This document shows, piece by piece, positions 16,284 through 24,739 of a stretch of DNA of 43,125 bases; the stretch's first letter is position 1; the number at the start of each line of letters is the position of its first letter. The position numbers and the translations under genes were made by a program. Below the pieces are notes generated by a model. That model saw only the letters and a program-made list of their open reading frames with translations, was not told the DNA's origin and did no database searches. This stretch comes from an uncultured Alphaproteobacteria bacterium (GTDB lineage: Bacteria; Pseudomonadota; Alphaproteobacteria; UBA7879; UBA5542): contig CAIWGV010000016.1 of the NCBI GenBank assembly GCA_903912365.1, positions 1-43,125 of the forward strand, in the 5' to 3' direction.

Positions 16284-17267
16284 ATGAGTTTGTGCATCGA
16301 TTCTATACAATTAGACTCTCCTGTTATTCTGGCGCCCATGTCGGGGGTCACAGATCTTCCCTTTCGCCGATTGGTGAAACGATATGGGGTAGCCTTGGTT
16401 ATTTCTGAGATGATCGCCAGTCGGGCTATGATTCTGGAGACGCGGCAATCCATGCTGAAAGCCAAGCATGACCTGGAAGAATTTCCCATGGCGGTGCAGC
16501 TTGCAGGCTGCGAGCCCGATGTTATGGCAGAGGCGGCGAAACTCAATGAGGATCGGGGGGCTCGCATGATTGATATCAACATGGGATGTCCCATGAAGAA
16601 GGTTACCAATGGCTATGCCGGGTCAGCCCTCATGCGAGATGAGTTGCTCGCTGCGCGGATTATTGAGGCCACTGTGAAAGCCGTAAAGCTTCCGGTGACG
16701 CTGAAGATGCGTATGGGATGGAATCATGAATCTTTAAACGCCCCGAAGTTGGCCAAGATTGCCGAAGACTGTGGGGTGAAGATGGTCACGGTCCATGGCC
16801 GTACGCGCTGTCAGCTTTACAATGGGGTGGCGGACTGGAAATTTATTCGCACCGTAAAAGAGGCCGTTTCCATTCCGGTGGTGGGAAATGGAGATGTGAA
16901 GACGCTCGAAGATGCCACGCGGCTTCTGGAGGAATCTGGGGCCGATGGGGTTATGATTGGGCGGGGAAGTTATGGACGCCCTTGGTTTTTGTCTCAGGTA
17001 ATTGAGTTCTTGAAAACAGGAGAACGGCTGGCTAATCCTACTCTTGATCAACAGCTATCCATCATTTTAGAGCATCTAGACCTAATGATAGAACATTATG
17101 GCGAGCGCACGGGCCTTCCCATGTTTCGTAAGCATCTTGGGTGGTATAGTCGTGGACTGCAAAATTCAGCAGAATTTAGAGTGACTCTTAACCAAATAGA
17201 AACGGCTAAGGAACTGAAGGAAAAAATCAGAGATTTTTATTCTTTTCTTTTGGATCAAGTGGCATGA
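16284..17267 (+). CDS. dusB: tRNA-dihydrouridine synthase B
   Basis: This flavoenzyme reduces uridine to dihydrouridine in the D-loop of tRNAs. FMN-barrel features are visible: [13 protein letters not shown] at the N-terminus, the active-site cysteine in [21 protein letters not shown] and the phosphate-binding GNGDV and MIGRG segments. The C-terminal helical domain contains [12 protein letters not shown]. At 327 residues it is full length. It heads the fis-ntrY-ntrX-trkA run; dusB before nitrogen-regulator genes is standard in alphaproteobacteria (nifR3), and dusB-fis is standard in gammaproteobacteria. Confidence 0.94.
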   Translation: MSLCIDSIQLDSPVILAPMSGVTDLPFRRLVKRYGVALVISEMIASRAMILETRQSMLKAKHDLEEFPMAVQLAGCEPDVMAEAAKLNEDRGARMIDINMGCPMKKVTNGYAGSALMRDELLAARIIEATVKAVKLPVTLKMRMGWNHESLNAPKLAKIAEDCGVKMVTVHGRTRCQLYNGVADWKFIRTVKEAVSIPVVGNGDVKTLEDATRLLEESGADGVMIGRGSYGRPWFLSQVIEFLKTGERLANPTLDQQLSIILEHLDLMIEHYGERTGLPMFRKHLGWYSRGLQNSAEFRVTLNQIETAKELKEKIRDFYSFLLDQVA

Positions 17268-17290
17268 TCAAAAGGTAGGTAGGGAATTAA

Positions 17291-17566
17291 ATGGAAAAAA
17301 ATGTAAAAGACAAAAGCTTAGGGTGTTTGGTTCAAACCTATTTAGAGTCTTATTTCCATGTGCACAATCAAGATCTTAGTTTGCGCAATTTGCATGAAAC
17401 CATCGTAAAGGAAGTGGAGAAGCCCTTGATTGCTCTTGTTTTGGAAAAAACAAAATACAATCAATCAAGAACGGCAGCCATACTGGGAATCAACCGGAAT
17501 ACGCTGAACAAAAAAATCAAAGATTTAGGAATTCTTTTAAAAGATGAAAAACTTAAGAACATCTAG
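17291..17566 (+). CDS. fis: Fis-family nucleoid/DNA-binding protein
   Basis: This is a 91-residue protein whose C-terminal half is a Fis/NtrC-type helix-turn-helix. VKEVEKPLIALVLEKTKYNQ and then SRTAAILGINRNTLNKKIK parallel the E. coli Fis pattern (EVEQPLL, NQTRAA, GINRGTLRKKLK) closely. The N-terminal half has the amphipathic segments expected for the Fis dimer. Fis bends DNA and modulates rRNA, recombination and replication in gammaproteobacteria. An alternative reading is that it is the stranded DNA-binding end of NtrC, whose gene normally occupies this place in alphaproteobacteria. The gene overlaps ntrY by 23 bases. Confidence 0.82.
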   Translation: MEKNVKDKSLGCLVQTYLESYFHVHNQDLSLRNLHETIVKEVEKPLIALVLEKTKYNQSRTAAILGINRNTLNKKIKDLGILLKDEKLKNI

Positions 17567-19739
17567 AAGCTTTTCGACCTTTATGAATAAAAAAAGAATG
17601 CGATATTTTTCCATCGCGTTGGCGCTGCTTGCTATCTTTTTTGGCGTGGTTACTTTTGGTGTTCTCAGTGGATTTAAGATCTTTGGAATCCAGCCTAAAT
17701 ATCTTTTAGCTATCCTTGCTGCAGATATCACCATTCTTCTTTTGTTGGGGATTGTCCTTTCCAGAAAACTGGTGGAGCTTTGGGTTGAGCGACGACAGGG
17801 GTTGGCTGGATCTAAAATTCATGTGCGGTTTACCATTCTTTTTGGATTGTTGGCGGCCACACCAGCTATTATTATGACGGTGTTTTCCATCACCTTTTTC
17901 CACTTCGGAATTCAGGAATGGTTCAGTGAAAAAGTCCGCTCTTCTTTGAAAGAGTCCGTGGCGGTGGCGCAATCCTATGTGGAAGAGCACCAACATCAGG
18001 TGGCAAAAGATGCCAATATGATGGCTCACGATGTTTTACGAGAGTTTCCCAAATTAATAAAAGATAGGGCAAGATTTGATGAATACCTGACGCTCATTGC
18101 TTCCATTCGATCTTTAACGGAAGCCGTTGTTTTTGATCGCAACCATGACCTTTTGGGGAGATCTAACCTAACATTTGCTCTTCAGTTTGAATCTGTTCCA
18201 GAGTGGGCTGTAGACATGGCCAACGCTGGAAAAGTGGCCGTCCTCAACAGCGAATATCATGACCGGGTAAGAGCTTTGATTCAGATCCCCGGTATCCCGG
18301 GAGCGTATCTTTTTGTAGGAAGATCCGTGGATCCTGCCGTATTGCAGCATTTGAAAAAAGCGGAAAAAAGCTTCGAGCAATACACTTTTTTAGAGGGGCA
18401 GCGAACTGGATTCGAATTGATTGTGATCATCTTTTTTGCGGTGGTGGCCCTTCTGCTTTTGGTGGTTTCCATTTGGATCGGATTGGTTGTTGCAGGGCAA
18501 TTCATTTTACCTATTCGCCATCTTATTGATGCTTCTGAAAAAATTCGGACAGGAGACCTCAGTGTTCGTGTTCCTCAGAGAAGCACAAAGGATGATAAGG
18601 ATGAATTTTATTTGCTCAGCTATTCTTTCAACCGGATGGCGCGACAGCTGGAAAAACAACAGGCAGATCTGCTTTTAGCAAATGAAAAGCTTGAAGAGCG
18701 CCGTAGGTTTATTGAGTCTACTTTAGAAGGGGTTTCAGCCGGTATTGTAAGACTTGATAAAAAAGGATGTATTCTTTATCCCAACCAAGTTATTTCTGAG
18801 ATGCTTGGAGTGGATTTTAATGAGAATATAGGCGCGAAACTAGGAGTGCTTGTTCCTGGGCTTTCGGAGGTTCTCCAGAAAGCGATAAAACTCAAAAAGC
18901 ACCTCTTTGAAGCCCAAGTGATTTTGGGATATCAGGGGATAAAACATACATTCGTCATGCACGTGGTGGCAGAGCATACAAAAGATACTGTAACCGGGTA
19001 TGTAGTCACTCTTGATGAGATTACAGGGCTGATTGCGGCTCAGAAGCAAGCTGTGTGGTCAGATGTTGCTCGGCGTGTGGCCCATGAAATTAAAAACCCA
19101 TTGACGCCGATTCATCTTGCGGCAGAGCGCCTCAAGGGAAAATACTTCAAACAAATTAAAGAGTCTCCCGCTGTCTTTTTGGAGTGTGTGGAGACCATCA
19201 TTCGCCAAGTAACTTATATTGGACATATGGTGACGGAATTTTCAGCCTTTGCCAGGATGCCTGTTCCTATCTTTAGAAAAGTGAACCTCAATGAGGTATG
19301 TGAGCAGATCTTTGTGATGCAAAAGAACTCTTTCCCTGACATTTATTTTAAACTAGAAAAATCAAAATCCCCGCTTTTTTTGAATTGTGATGAACGACTT
19401 ATCAGTCAAGCGCTCTTGAATATCGTCAAAAATGCTGTAGAGGCTCTTTTAGAAAACCCAGACTCGGGTCGGGAAAAACCTCAGATTACTATTTGCTCAA
19501 GGGAAACCTCTCGGGAAATTATTTTAGAGGTGAGTGACAATGGGCCTGGTTTTCCCCGAGACAAAAAAGAGAATTTAATTGATCCTTACGTTACCACAAG
19601 ATCCAAAGGAACAGGGTTGGGCTTGGCCATTGTTCAGCGCATCACGGAAGATCACGGCGGTCGACTTAAGCTGAATAACAGAGTGGATCATAAAGGGGCC
19701 CTTGTCTCTTTAGAGTTTTCAAAGACTGAAAACTTGTGA
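17544..19739 (+). CDS. ntrY: NtrY sensor histidine kinase
   Basis: This is a membrane sensor kinase paired with NtrX, involved in nitrogen, redox or envelope responses in alphaproteobacteria. Order: two N-terminal helices and a third near ~95-120, a periplasmic or extracytoplasmic segment, another helix at ~290-315, HAMP (~318-370), PAS (~385-490), HisKA with phosphorylated His514 in VAHEIKNPLTP, and an ATPase domain with NIVKNAVEAL, DNGPGFP and GTGLGLAIV. The start at 17544 lies inside fis. An ATG at 17583 is also possible, and neither has a strong ribosome binding site. Length (731 aa) is normal. ntrX follows after 35 bases. The usual ntrB-ntrC pair is absent. Confidence 0.93.
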   Translation: MKNLRTSRSFSTFMNKKRMRYFSIALALLAIFFGVVTFGVLSGFKIFGIQPKYLLAILAADITILLLLGIVLSRKLVELWVERRQGLAGSKIHVRFTILFGLLAATPAIIMTVFSITFFHFGIQEWFSEKVRSSLKESVAVAQSYVEEHQHQVAKDANMMAHDVLREFPKLIKDRARFDEYLTLIASIRSLTEAVVFDRNHDLLGRSNLTFALQFESVPEWAVDMANAGKVAVLNSEYHDRVRALIQIPGIPGAYLFVGRSVDPAVLQHLKKAEKSFEQYTFLEGQRTGFELIVIIFFAVVALLLLVVSIWIGLVVAGQFILPIRHLIDASEKIRTGDLSVRVPQRSTKDDKDEFYLLSYSFNRMARQLEKQQADLLLANEKLEERRRFIESTLEGVSAGIVRLDKKGCILYPNQVISEMLGVDFNENIGAKLGVLVPGLSEVLQKAIKLKKHLFEAQVILGYQGIKHTFVMHVVAEHTKDTVTGYVVTLDEITGLIAAQKQAVWSDVARRVAHEIKNPLTPIHLAAERLKGKYFKQIKESPAVFLECVETIIRQVTYIGHMVTEFSAFARMPVPIFRKVNLNEVCEQIFVMQKNSFPDIYFKLEKSKSPLFLNCDERLISQALLNIVKNAVEALLENPDSGREKPQITICSRETSREIILEVSDNGPGFPRDKKENLIDPYVTTRSKGTGLGLAIVQRITEDHGGRLKLNNRVDHKGALVSLEFSKTENL

Positions 19740-19774
19740 TAAAGTGTAGAAGTATAAAAATTTAGTATGGGACT

Positions 19775-21181
19775 ATGGCTTACAGCATTTTAATTTTAGA
19801 TGATCAGGAAGATATTTGCCAGCTCCTTTGTTCCATTTTAGAGGATGAAGGGTATGAGGCCCATGCCGTTGCTACCGGTCAAGAAGCCTTGGATTATATT
19901 AGTGTTAGTCGTCCCCATCTTGTGATTTTGGATGTTTGGTTGAAGGATATGCGTTTTGATGGCATTCATTTTTTGGAGGTCATAAAGCAAACCTACCCTA
20001 ATTTGCCTGTTGTTATGATTAGCGGTCATGGAACCGTTGAAACCGCAGTTAATTCTTTGCAAAAAGGAGCCTATGATTTCATTGAGAAGCCTTTTAAGAC
20101 AGAGCGGTTGCTGAACATTGTTGCTCGAGGAATAGAGTTTTCTAAGCTAAGTGAAGAGCTCGAAATGTTGCGACACGAAGTAACTGCTGTGGAAGATCTA
20201 GAGGGAACTTCGTCTCAAACAGCGCTTTTAAAACAAAATATAGAGCGATTAGCGAAAAATAACAGTCGAATTTTGATAGAGGGTCCCGCAGGAGTTGGGA
20301 AAGAAACAGTTGCCCGGCTTATTCATAAAAATTCTTCCAGACAGAGTAAGCCATTTTTGGTTGTAAATTGCTCGAATCTGAATGGGGCCTCTTTTGAATT
20401 AGATTTTTTTGGAAAGGAAGAAAAATCAGAATCAAAAGACTTTAAAATAACCCTTGGTCTTTTGGAGCGGGCCGATAAGGGAACGCTCTACCTGGATAAC
20501 CTTCAGGATATGCCTTTAGAAACTCAATCTAAAATTCTTCAGGTAATCCAAGAGCAGAAGTTTCACCGAATTGGGGGACAAAAGTCCATACACGTGGATG
20601 TTCGGATTATTTCCGCAACGGCAATGGATTTGCAAAAACGAATTTCTGAAGGACTATTCCGTCAGGATCTTTACTATCGTCTTAATGTGGTTTCTTTAGA
20701 TGTTCCTTCTCTTGAAAGTCGCCGAGAGGATATCAAAAGCTTTATAGAGTTTTTTGCAAACAAAAAAGCTGAAAAAATAGGAGCTCCTCCTAGAGTTTTT
20801 TCTAAAGAAGCAGTGGCGATTCTGGAAACCTATAATTGGCCGGGAAATATTCGTCAGCTAGAAAATTTGGTTGAGTGGGTAATGATTATGCATCCAAATG
20901 AAAAGAGTGTGAAGCTGGATCATCTGCCCGGAGAGATTCATTTGAGCAATCAGAAAGACGTGGAAGACGTCATGGACGCAAAGCTGCTTCTTAGCCTTCA
21001 GCTAAAAGAGGCTCGGGAGGAATTTGAAAAGACCTATATCGCTCTTCATGTGAGACGATTTAACGGCAACATTTCTAAGACGGCTAACGCTATCGGCATG
21101 GAAAGAACCGCTCTCCATCGAAAAATAAAACTTTTAAACCTACCAGAGGAAAATTCTAAAACGCCTGTCGAAGTAGGATAA
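19775..21181 (+). CDS. ntrX: NtrX response regulator with degenerate AAA+ domain
   Basis: This is the partner of NtrY. The receiver domain (1-120) has acidic residues D9-D10, phosphoacceptor D53 and K105. The AAA+ region (~140-380) keeps Walker A GPAGVGKE (170-177) and the arginine-finger segment FRQDLYYRL. The Walker B acidic pair, however, reads D241-N242 in GTLYLDNLQD, where an active enzyme has Glu. The sigma-54 contact loop GAFTGA is missing; its place (~212-225) is a charged KEEKSESKD stretch. The Fis-type helix-turn-helix at ~440-460 is intact. Many NtrX proteins lack GAFTGA and act without sigma-54. The Walker B change suggests ATP hydrolysis is also dispensable. Confidence 0.92.
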   Translation: MAYSILILDDQEDICQLLCSILEDEGYEAHAVATGQEALDYISVSRPHLVILDVWLKDMRFDGIHFLEVIKQTYPNLPVVMISGHGTVETAVNSLQKGAYDFIEKPFKTERLLNIVARGIEFSKLSEELEMLRHEVTAVEDLEGTSSQTALLKQNIERLAKNNSRILIEGPAGVGKETVARLIHKNSSRQSKPFLVVNCSNLNGASFELDFFGKEEKSESKDFKITLGLLERADKGTLYLDNLQDMPLETQSKILQVIQEQKFHRIGGQKSIHVDVRIISATAMDLQKRISEGLFRQDLYYRLNVVSLDVPSLESRREDIKSFIEFFANKKAEKIGAPPRVFSKEAVAILETYNWPGNIRQLENLVEWVMIMHPNEKSVKLDHLPGEIHLSNQKDVEDVMDAKLLLSLQLKEAREEFEKTYIALHVRRFNGNISKTANAIGMERTALHRKIKLLNLPEENSKTPVEVG

Positions 21182-21190
21182 GGACTCTTT

Positions 21191-22555
21191 ATGAAAGCCA
21201 TCATTTGCGGTGCCAATCAGATCGGCTATAACATAGCAGCTTATCTGGCTGCTGAAGAAAATGATATCGTCGTTATTGATGAATCTTCAGAGCGTATCGC
21301 CTATGTCCAAGAAACCCTCGATGTGCGAGCCGTTGTGGGAATAGGCTCTCACCCGGATGTTTTGAGGTCCGTTGATGCGGATTCAGCAGACCTCCTGATT
21401 GCTGTGATGCCCTCCGATGAATTGAATATCTTAGCCTGTGAAGTGGCTGATTCTCTTTTCAAGATCCCCGTAAAAATTGCGCATATTCGAAACCAGAGTT
21501 ATTTGAACTCCGAGTGGGTTACGGAGAAGAAGGGCCATATTCCCATCGACCATATTATTTCTCCGGAGAGACAGGTGGCCCAGGTTATTCTATCGAACTT
21601 GAAAATCCCAGGGGTTCTGCAGGTTATTAATTTGAAAAACAAGCAAGCCATTATTTTAAATATCCATCTCCACGAACATAGCCCCATGAATAACATTTTG
21701 CTTCGCCAAATTGGAGAACAGTTCTCTGATCTTTCCTTTCGGGTTCTCGGGATCTTAAGGGATGATCGGTTGATTATTCCTCAAGCACAAGATCAACTTA
21801 TGGCAGGAGATGAGGCCTATATATTGGTTGAAAGTGAGAAACTTTTGAGATTTCTCTCCATTTTTGGAATCAGATCTGATCCTTTAAATAAAATTGTTAT
21901 TGCAGGGGGTGGAAATGTGGGGCTTTACCTGGCAGAAGGAATCTTGCGAGAGATGCCGGGAGTGGTTGTTAAAATCATTGAACAAAATAGAGATCGAGCC
22001 CAATTTTTGGCACAAACTTTGGAAAATGTGGTGGTACTCCATGGAAACACCATCGATATTAATGTATTAAAAGAGGCAAATGTGGCCCAAAGCGATATGT
22101 TTTTGGCCCTCACCAATGATGATGCGGCAAATATTTTATCCTCTCTGTTGGTTAAAAATTTAGGGGGTAAAAGGGTAACTACCCTTGTAAGCAATATGAT
22201 GTATCCAAAGTTCCTGCCATCTTTGGGAGTGGACAGTATTTTAAACCCAGGATTTATTACGATTTCCAATATTTTAAATCATGTAAGACGGGGAGATATT
22301 TCTTCGGTTCATGTTTTGCAGGGAGAACTGGGAGAAATTTTTGAGGCCAAGATTGGCAACGGTTCTAAACTCATCGGGGAAAGTGTGGAGGTCCTGAATG
22401 AGGGAAATAAATCCATCGTGGGGGGAATAATTCGAGACGGCGAGTTTTTGATTCCAGAAGAAAATGATTTTATAGAAGAGAGGGATCATCTAATTTTGTT
22501 AGTGAGCAGTGCAGATCTTGGCCGTGTGGAAAGATTTTTTCGGATCAAAAAATGA
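21191..22555 (+). CDS. trkA: Trk potassium uptake regulator TrkA
   Basis: This is the peripheral NAD-binding subunit that gates Trk potassium channels. Two RCK units are visible, each a Rossmann fold plus a TrkA-C domain: the first opens AIICGANQIGYNIAAYLA at the N-terminus, and the second opens IVIAGGGNVGLYLAEG near residue ~235. At 454 residues it is the double-unit form. It sits nine bases after ntrX, the classic alphaproteobacterial neighbour order, and overlaps dat by four bases. Confidence 0.94.
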   Translation: MKAIICGANQIGYNIAAYLAAEENDIVVIDESSERIAYVQETLDVRAVVGIGSHPDVLRSVDADSADLLIAVMPSDELNILACEVADSLFKIPVKIAHIRNQSYLNSEWVTEKKGHIPIDHIISPERQVAQVILSNLKIPGVLQVINLKNKQAIILNIHLHEHSPMNNILLRQIGEQFSDLSFRVLGILRDDRLIIPQAQDQLMAGDEAYILVESEKLLRFLSIFGIRSDPLNKIVIAGGGNVGLYLAEGILREMPGVVVKIIEQNRDRAQFLAQTLENVVVLHGNTIDINVLKEANVAQSDMFLALTNDDAANILSSLLVKNLGGKRVTTLVSNMMYPKFLPSLGVDSILNPGFITISNILNHVRRGDISSVHVLQGELGEIFEAKIGNGSKLIGESVEVLNEGNKSIVGGIIRDGEFLIPEENDFIEERDHLILLVSSADLGRVERFFRIKK

Positions 22556-23403
22556 GCCGCATCACCTTTATTAATGGAAAATATGTCCCTCACGGAGAGT
22601 CTCTCATTCACATTGAGGATCGAGGCCATCAATTTTCCGATGGCGTTTACGAGGTCATTCACTTTAAGGGAACTCAATTTGTTGACGAAAGCCTTCATTT
22701 AGAACGCCTCCAGAAGTCTCTCAAAGAGCTTTCTATTTCTCTTCCCCTCTCCTTGGAAGCCCTAAAAATCCATATGCATCGGTTGGTTCAAGTTAATCGT
22801 GTGGAAGAGGGGTATATTTACATGCAGATTTCTCGGGGCATTGCCGCCAGAGACCATGCTTTTCCAAAGAAAGCACAGCCTTCCCTAACCATGATGGTTC
22901 GGAGATGTTCCTTTGCTCCCTTTCAGGGCATTAAGGTTATTACGACGAAGGACCAGCGGTGGGGACGCTGTGATGTTAAATCCGTCAGTCTTTTGCCCAA
23001 TGTTTTGGCAAAACAAGAGGCCATTACTCGAGGGGCTTATGAAGCATGGCTTGTGGATGAGAAGGGGTTTGTGACGGAAGGATGTTCAACAAATGCCTGG
23101 ATTGTGGCGGGGGATATTCTTTTAACAGCGCCAGAAAGCACAGGGATTCTGAAAGGCATCACCCGTGAGCGGTTAAAGAATTTGGCTTCTAGTTTAGGAT
23201 TTACGGTCCAGGAGAGGTCCTTTACTGTTGAACAGGCCTATCTTTCAACGGAGGCGTTTTTAAGCAGTACGAATGCCCCTCTTTTACCTATTGTGCAGAT
23301 TAATGATAGGACTATAGGCACAGGGAAACCCGGTAAAGTTTCTTTAGCCTTGAGAAATGCCTATGAAGAGTTTGTAAAGGAAGAACTACACCAATATGTT
23401 TGA
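22552..23403 (+). CDS. dat: D-amino acid aminotransferase (class IV)
   Basis: This PLP-dependent fold-type IV transaminase probably converts D-alanine and 2-oxoglutarate to pyruvate and D-glutamate. The PLP lysine is K143 in CDVKSVSLLPN. FINGKY and IEDRGHQFSDGVYEV at the N-terminus and the EGCSTNAW segment near ~195 are characteristic, and the D-enzyme type is favoured over branched-chain enzymes by RGIAARDHAFP. Length is 283 residues. It is translationally coupled to trkA (ATGA overlap) and overlaps the next gene by eight bases. With alr it offers a route to D-Glu for peptidoglycan. Confidence 0.88.
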   Translation: MSRITFINGKYVPHGESLIHIEDRGHQFSDGVYEVIHFKGTQFVDESLHLERLQKSLKELSISLPLSLEALKIHMHRLVQVNRVEEGYIYMQISRGIAARDHAFPKKAQPSLTMMVRRCSFAPFQGIKVITTKDQRWGRCDVKSVSLLPNVLAKQEAITRGAYEAWLVDEKGFVTEGCSTNAWIVAGDILLTAPESTGILKGITRERLKNLASSLGFTVQERSFTVEQAYLSTEAFLSSTNAPLLPIVQINDRTIGTGKPGKVSLALRNAYEEFVKEELHQYV

Positions 23404-24094
23404 GATTTTTGATTCAAAAGTTTGTCTAAGGCCCGTGGCTATTTTATTTGATTGGGATGGTGTTCTGGCAGATACAAAAGATGTCCTGAAGGAAGCTTAC
23501 CTCAATACATTCGCTGAAATGAGATTGGAGCCTTTTGCTTTTGATGCCCTACATCAATTGCCAGGAACTTCTTTAAGAGACTATTTCCCTGTTATCTTCC
23601 AAGCGCGGGCTCCAGAAGCTGAAAAAATATTCTACAAACATGTTCATGAAACCCATTTAAAATTCTTAAAATCTATGGAAGGGGCTGAAAAACTTCTGGA
23701 ATATTTGAAAAAATCAGGCCTGGTTATGAGCATTGTCAGTAATAAAAGAGGAGATATATTAAGAAAAGAAGTCGAGCATTTGGGCTGGAAAGATTATTTT
23801 TATCGAATAGTTGGATCCAAGGACTGCGAAAAGGATAAACCTTCCCCTATACCAGCCCATTATGCACTGGAAGGACAAAACATTTTCTTGCCAAATGATG
23901 CCGTATGGTTTATAGGTGATTGGGCAGCGGATATGGAATGCGCGCATCGTGCCGGAGTGACGCCAGTGCTCATGAATAATCCAGTGCTGAAAAATGATGA
24001 AAGTTCTTTGTTTAAGCCAAAGATTTATGTGGATTCCTGTTTGGATCTAAAAGACTTTCTTGTTCAGTGTAGAGGCTCCGCTGAGAATTATTAA
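23396..24094 (+). CDS. HAD-family phosphatase, phosphoglycolate phosphatase-like
   Basis: This HAD subfamily IA hydrolase has 232 residues. The nucleophile motif [10 protein letters not shown] lies at ~19-28 and is followed by the helical cap. Motif II is VSNKRGD, the lysine motif is in DKPSP, and motif IV is [13 protein letters not shown]. The substrate is unknown; phosphoglycolate or another small phosphate is plausible. It overlaps dat and precedes hfq by 20 bases, so it belongs to the same transcript. Confidence 0.85.
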   Translation: MFEIFDSKVCLRPVAILFDWDGVLADTKDVLKEAYLNTFAEMRLEPFAFDALHQLPGTSLRDYFPVIFQARAPEAEKIFYKHVHETHLKFLKSMEGAEKLLEYLKKSGLVMSIVSNKRGDILRKEVEHLGWKDYFYRIVGSKDCEKDKPSPIPAHYALEGQNIFLPNDAVWFIGDWAADMECAHRAGVTPVLMNNPVLKNDESSLFKPKIYVDSCLDLKDFLVQCRGSAENY

Positions 24095-24114
24095 CATCTG
24101 GGAATGGAAAAATT

Positions 24115-24366
24115 ATGACAACAGAAAAAAAACAAAGTACGCAAGATGCATTTTTAAATCATGTACGGAAGTACAAGATCAATCTGACCATATTTTTGGT
24201 AAACGGTATTAAATTACAGGGAATTATTACAGGATTTGATAGCTTTTCAGTCATGTTGAGAAAGGATCAGCATCTGCAATTGGTTTATAAGCACGCTATT
24301 TCAACGCTTATGCCCAATGATCCTGTAAAGCTCCACGATGATTCAGAAGATAGTTCTTCTGAGTAA
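24115..24366 (+). CDS. hfq: RNA chaperone Hfq
   Basis: Hfq is a hexameric Sm-like protein that pairs small RNAs with mRNAs. The Sm1 region includes [20 protein letters not shown], and the Sm2 signature is YKHAISTL. At 83 residues it is the short alphaproteobacterial form, with an acidic Asp/Ser/Glu-rich C-terminal tip. Its position after trkA-dat follows the alphaproteobacterial ntrX-trkA-hfq order. hflX, the common next gene, is not present here. Confidence 0.95.
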   Translation: MTTEKKQSTQDAFLNHVRKYKINLTIFLVNGIKLQGIITGFDSFSVMLRKDQHLQLVYKHAISTLMPNDPVKLHDDSEDSSSE

Positions 24367-24405
24367 AAGAGAAATCTTTTAAGGATTTAATTATAGCTCG
24401 TTCTT

Positions 24406-24411
24406 TATAAT
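24406..24411 (+). promoter_or_regulatory. -10 box downstream of hfq
   Basis: A consensus TATAAT lies 40 bases after the hfq stop and about 83 bases before the terminator stem. The -35 region is not convincing. It would start a short transcript near 24418. Confidence 0.35.
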
Positions 24412-24417
24412 CTGAGC

Positions 24418-24530
24418 AGGCGTTGCTTCTCGCCCGTGTCTTTACTACACGTCGCTAAGTCATGCGTATGCTCAAATAAAATGTCTTTGCTATAAAAGGG
24501 AGGTTTGAGGTTCTCAGCCTCCTTTTTTTA
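24418..24530 (+). ncRNA. Candidate small RNA between hfq and tRNA-Leu (or structured hfq 3' UTR)
   Basis: About 112 bases lie between a TATAAT box and a strong intrinsic terminator. The interval has no reading frame of note and contains a CGTGT / ACACG hairpin near 24440-24456. The 3' terminal stem with a U-run is the usual Hfq-binding end of small RNAs. It could equally be the 3' end of the hfq mRNA, or carry a dispersed repeat related to the one at 16147-16188. Confidence 0.3.
24494..24530 (+). terminator. Intrinsic terminator after hfq
   Basis: GGAGG (24499-24503) pairs with CCTCC (24518-24522), with an inner GAG/CTC pairing, and is followed by TTTTTTT. Flanking A and T runs extend the stem. 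It closes the dusB-to-hfq transcript or a short independent RNA. Confidence 0.85.
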
Positions 24531-24559
24531 TAAAAAATGCGTTTTTTTTCGAGTAATAC

Positions 24560-24588
24560 TTGACGAAAGACTCAAAAACCGCTTAAAG
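24560..24588 (+). promoter_or_regulatory. Possible promoter of tRNA-Leu and tig
   Basis: TTGACG (24560-24565) is a good -35. The best -10 at a 17-base spacing is TTAAAG (24583-24588), a weak match. Its location between the terminator and the tRNA makes it the likely promoter region. Confidence 0.4.
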
Positions 24589-24614
24589 AGGAGTGGTGAA
24601 GCATTTTGAATGAA

Positions 24615-24699
24615 GCGGGTGTGGTGAAATTGGTAGACACACTAGATTTAGGTTCTAGCGGCGAAAGCTGTGGGGGTTCAAGTCCCTCCACCCGCACCA
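24615..24699 (+). tRNA. tRNA-Leu (anticodon TAG)
   Basis: This is an 85-base class II tRNA. Acceptor GCGGGTG pairs with CACCCGC, the anticodon loop is TTTAGGT with anticodon TAG, there is a short variable arm, the T-loop is TTCAAGT, and CCA is encoded. It directly precedes tig by about 40 bases and may share its transcript. Confidence 0.95.
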
Positions 24700-24739
24700 A
24701 TCAATGTGCCAGCGAATGGAATATGGGAAGGATGGAATG

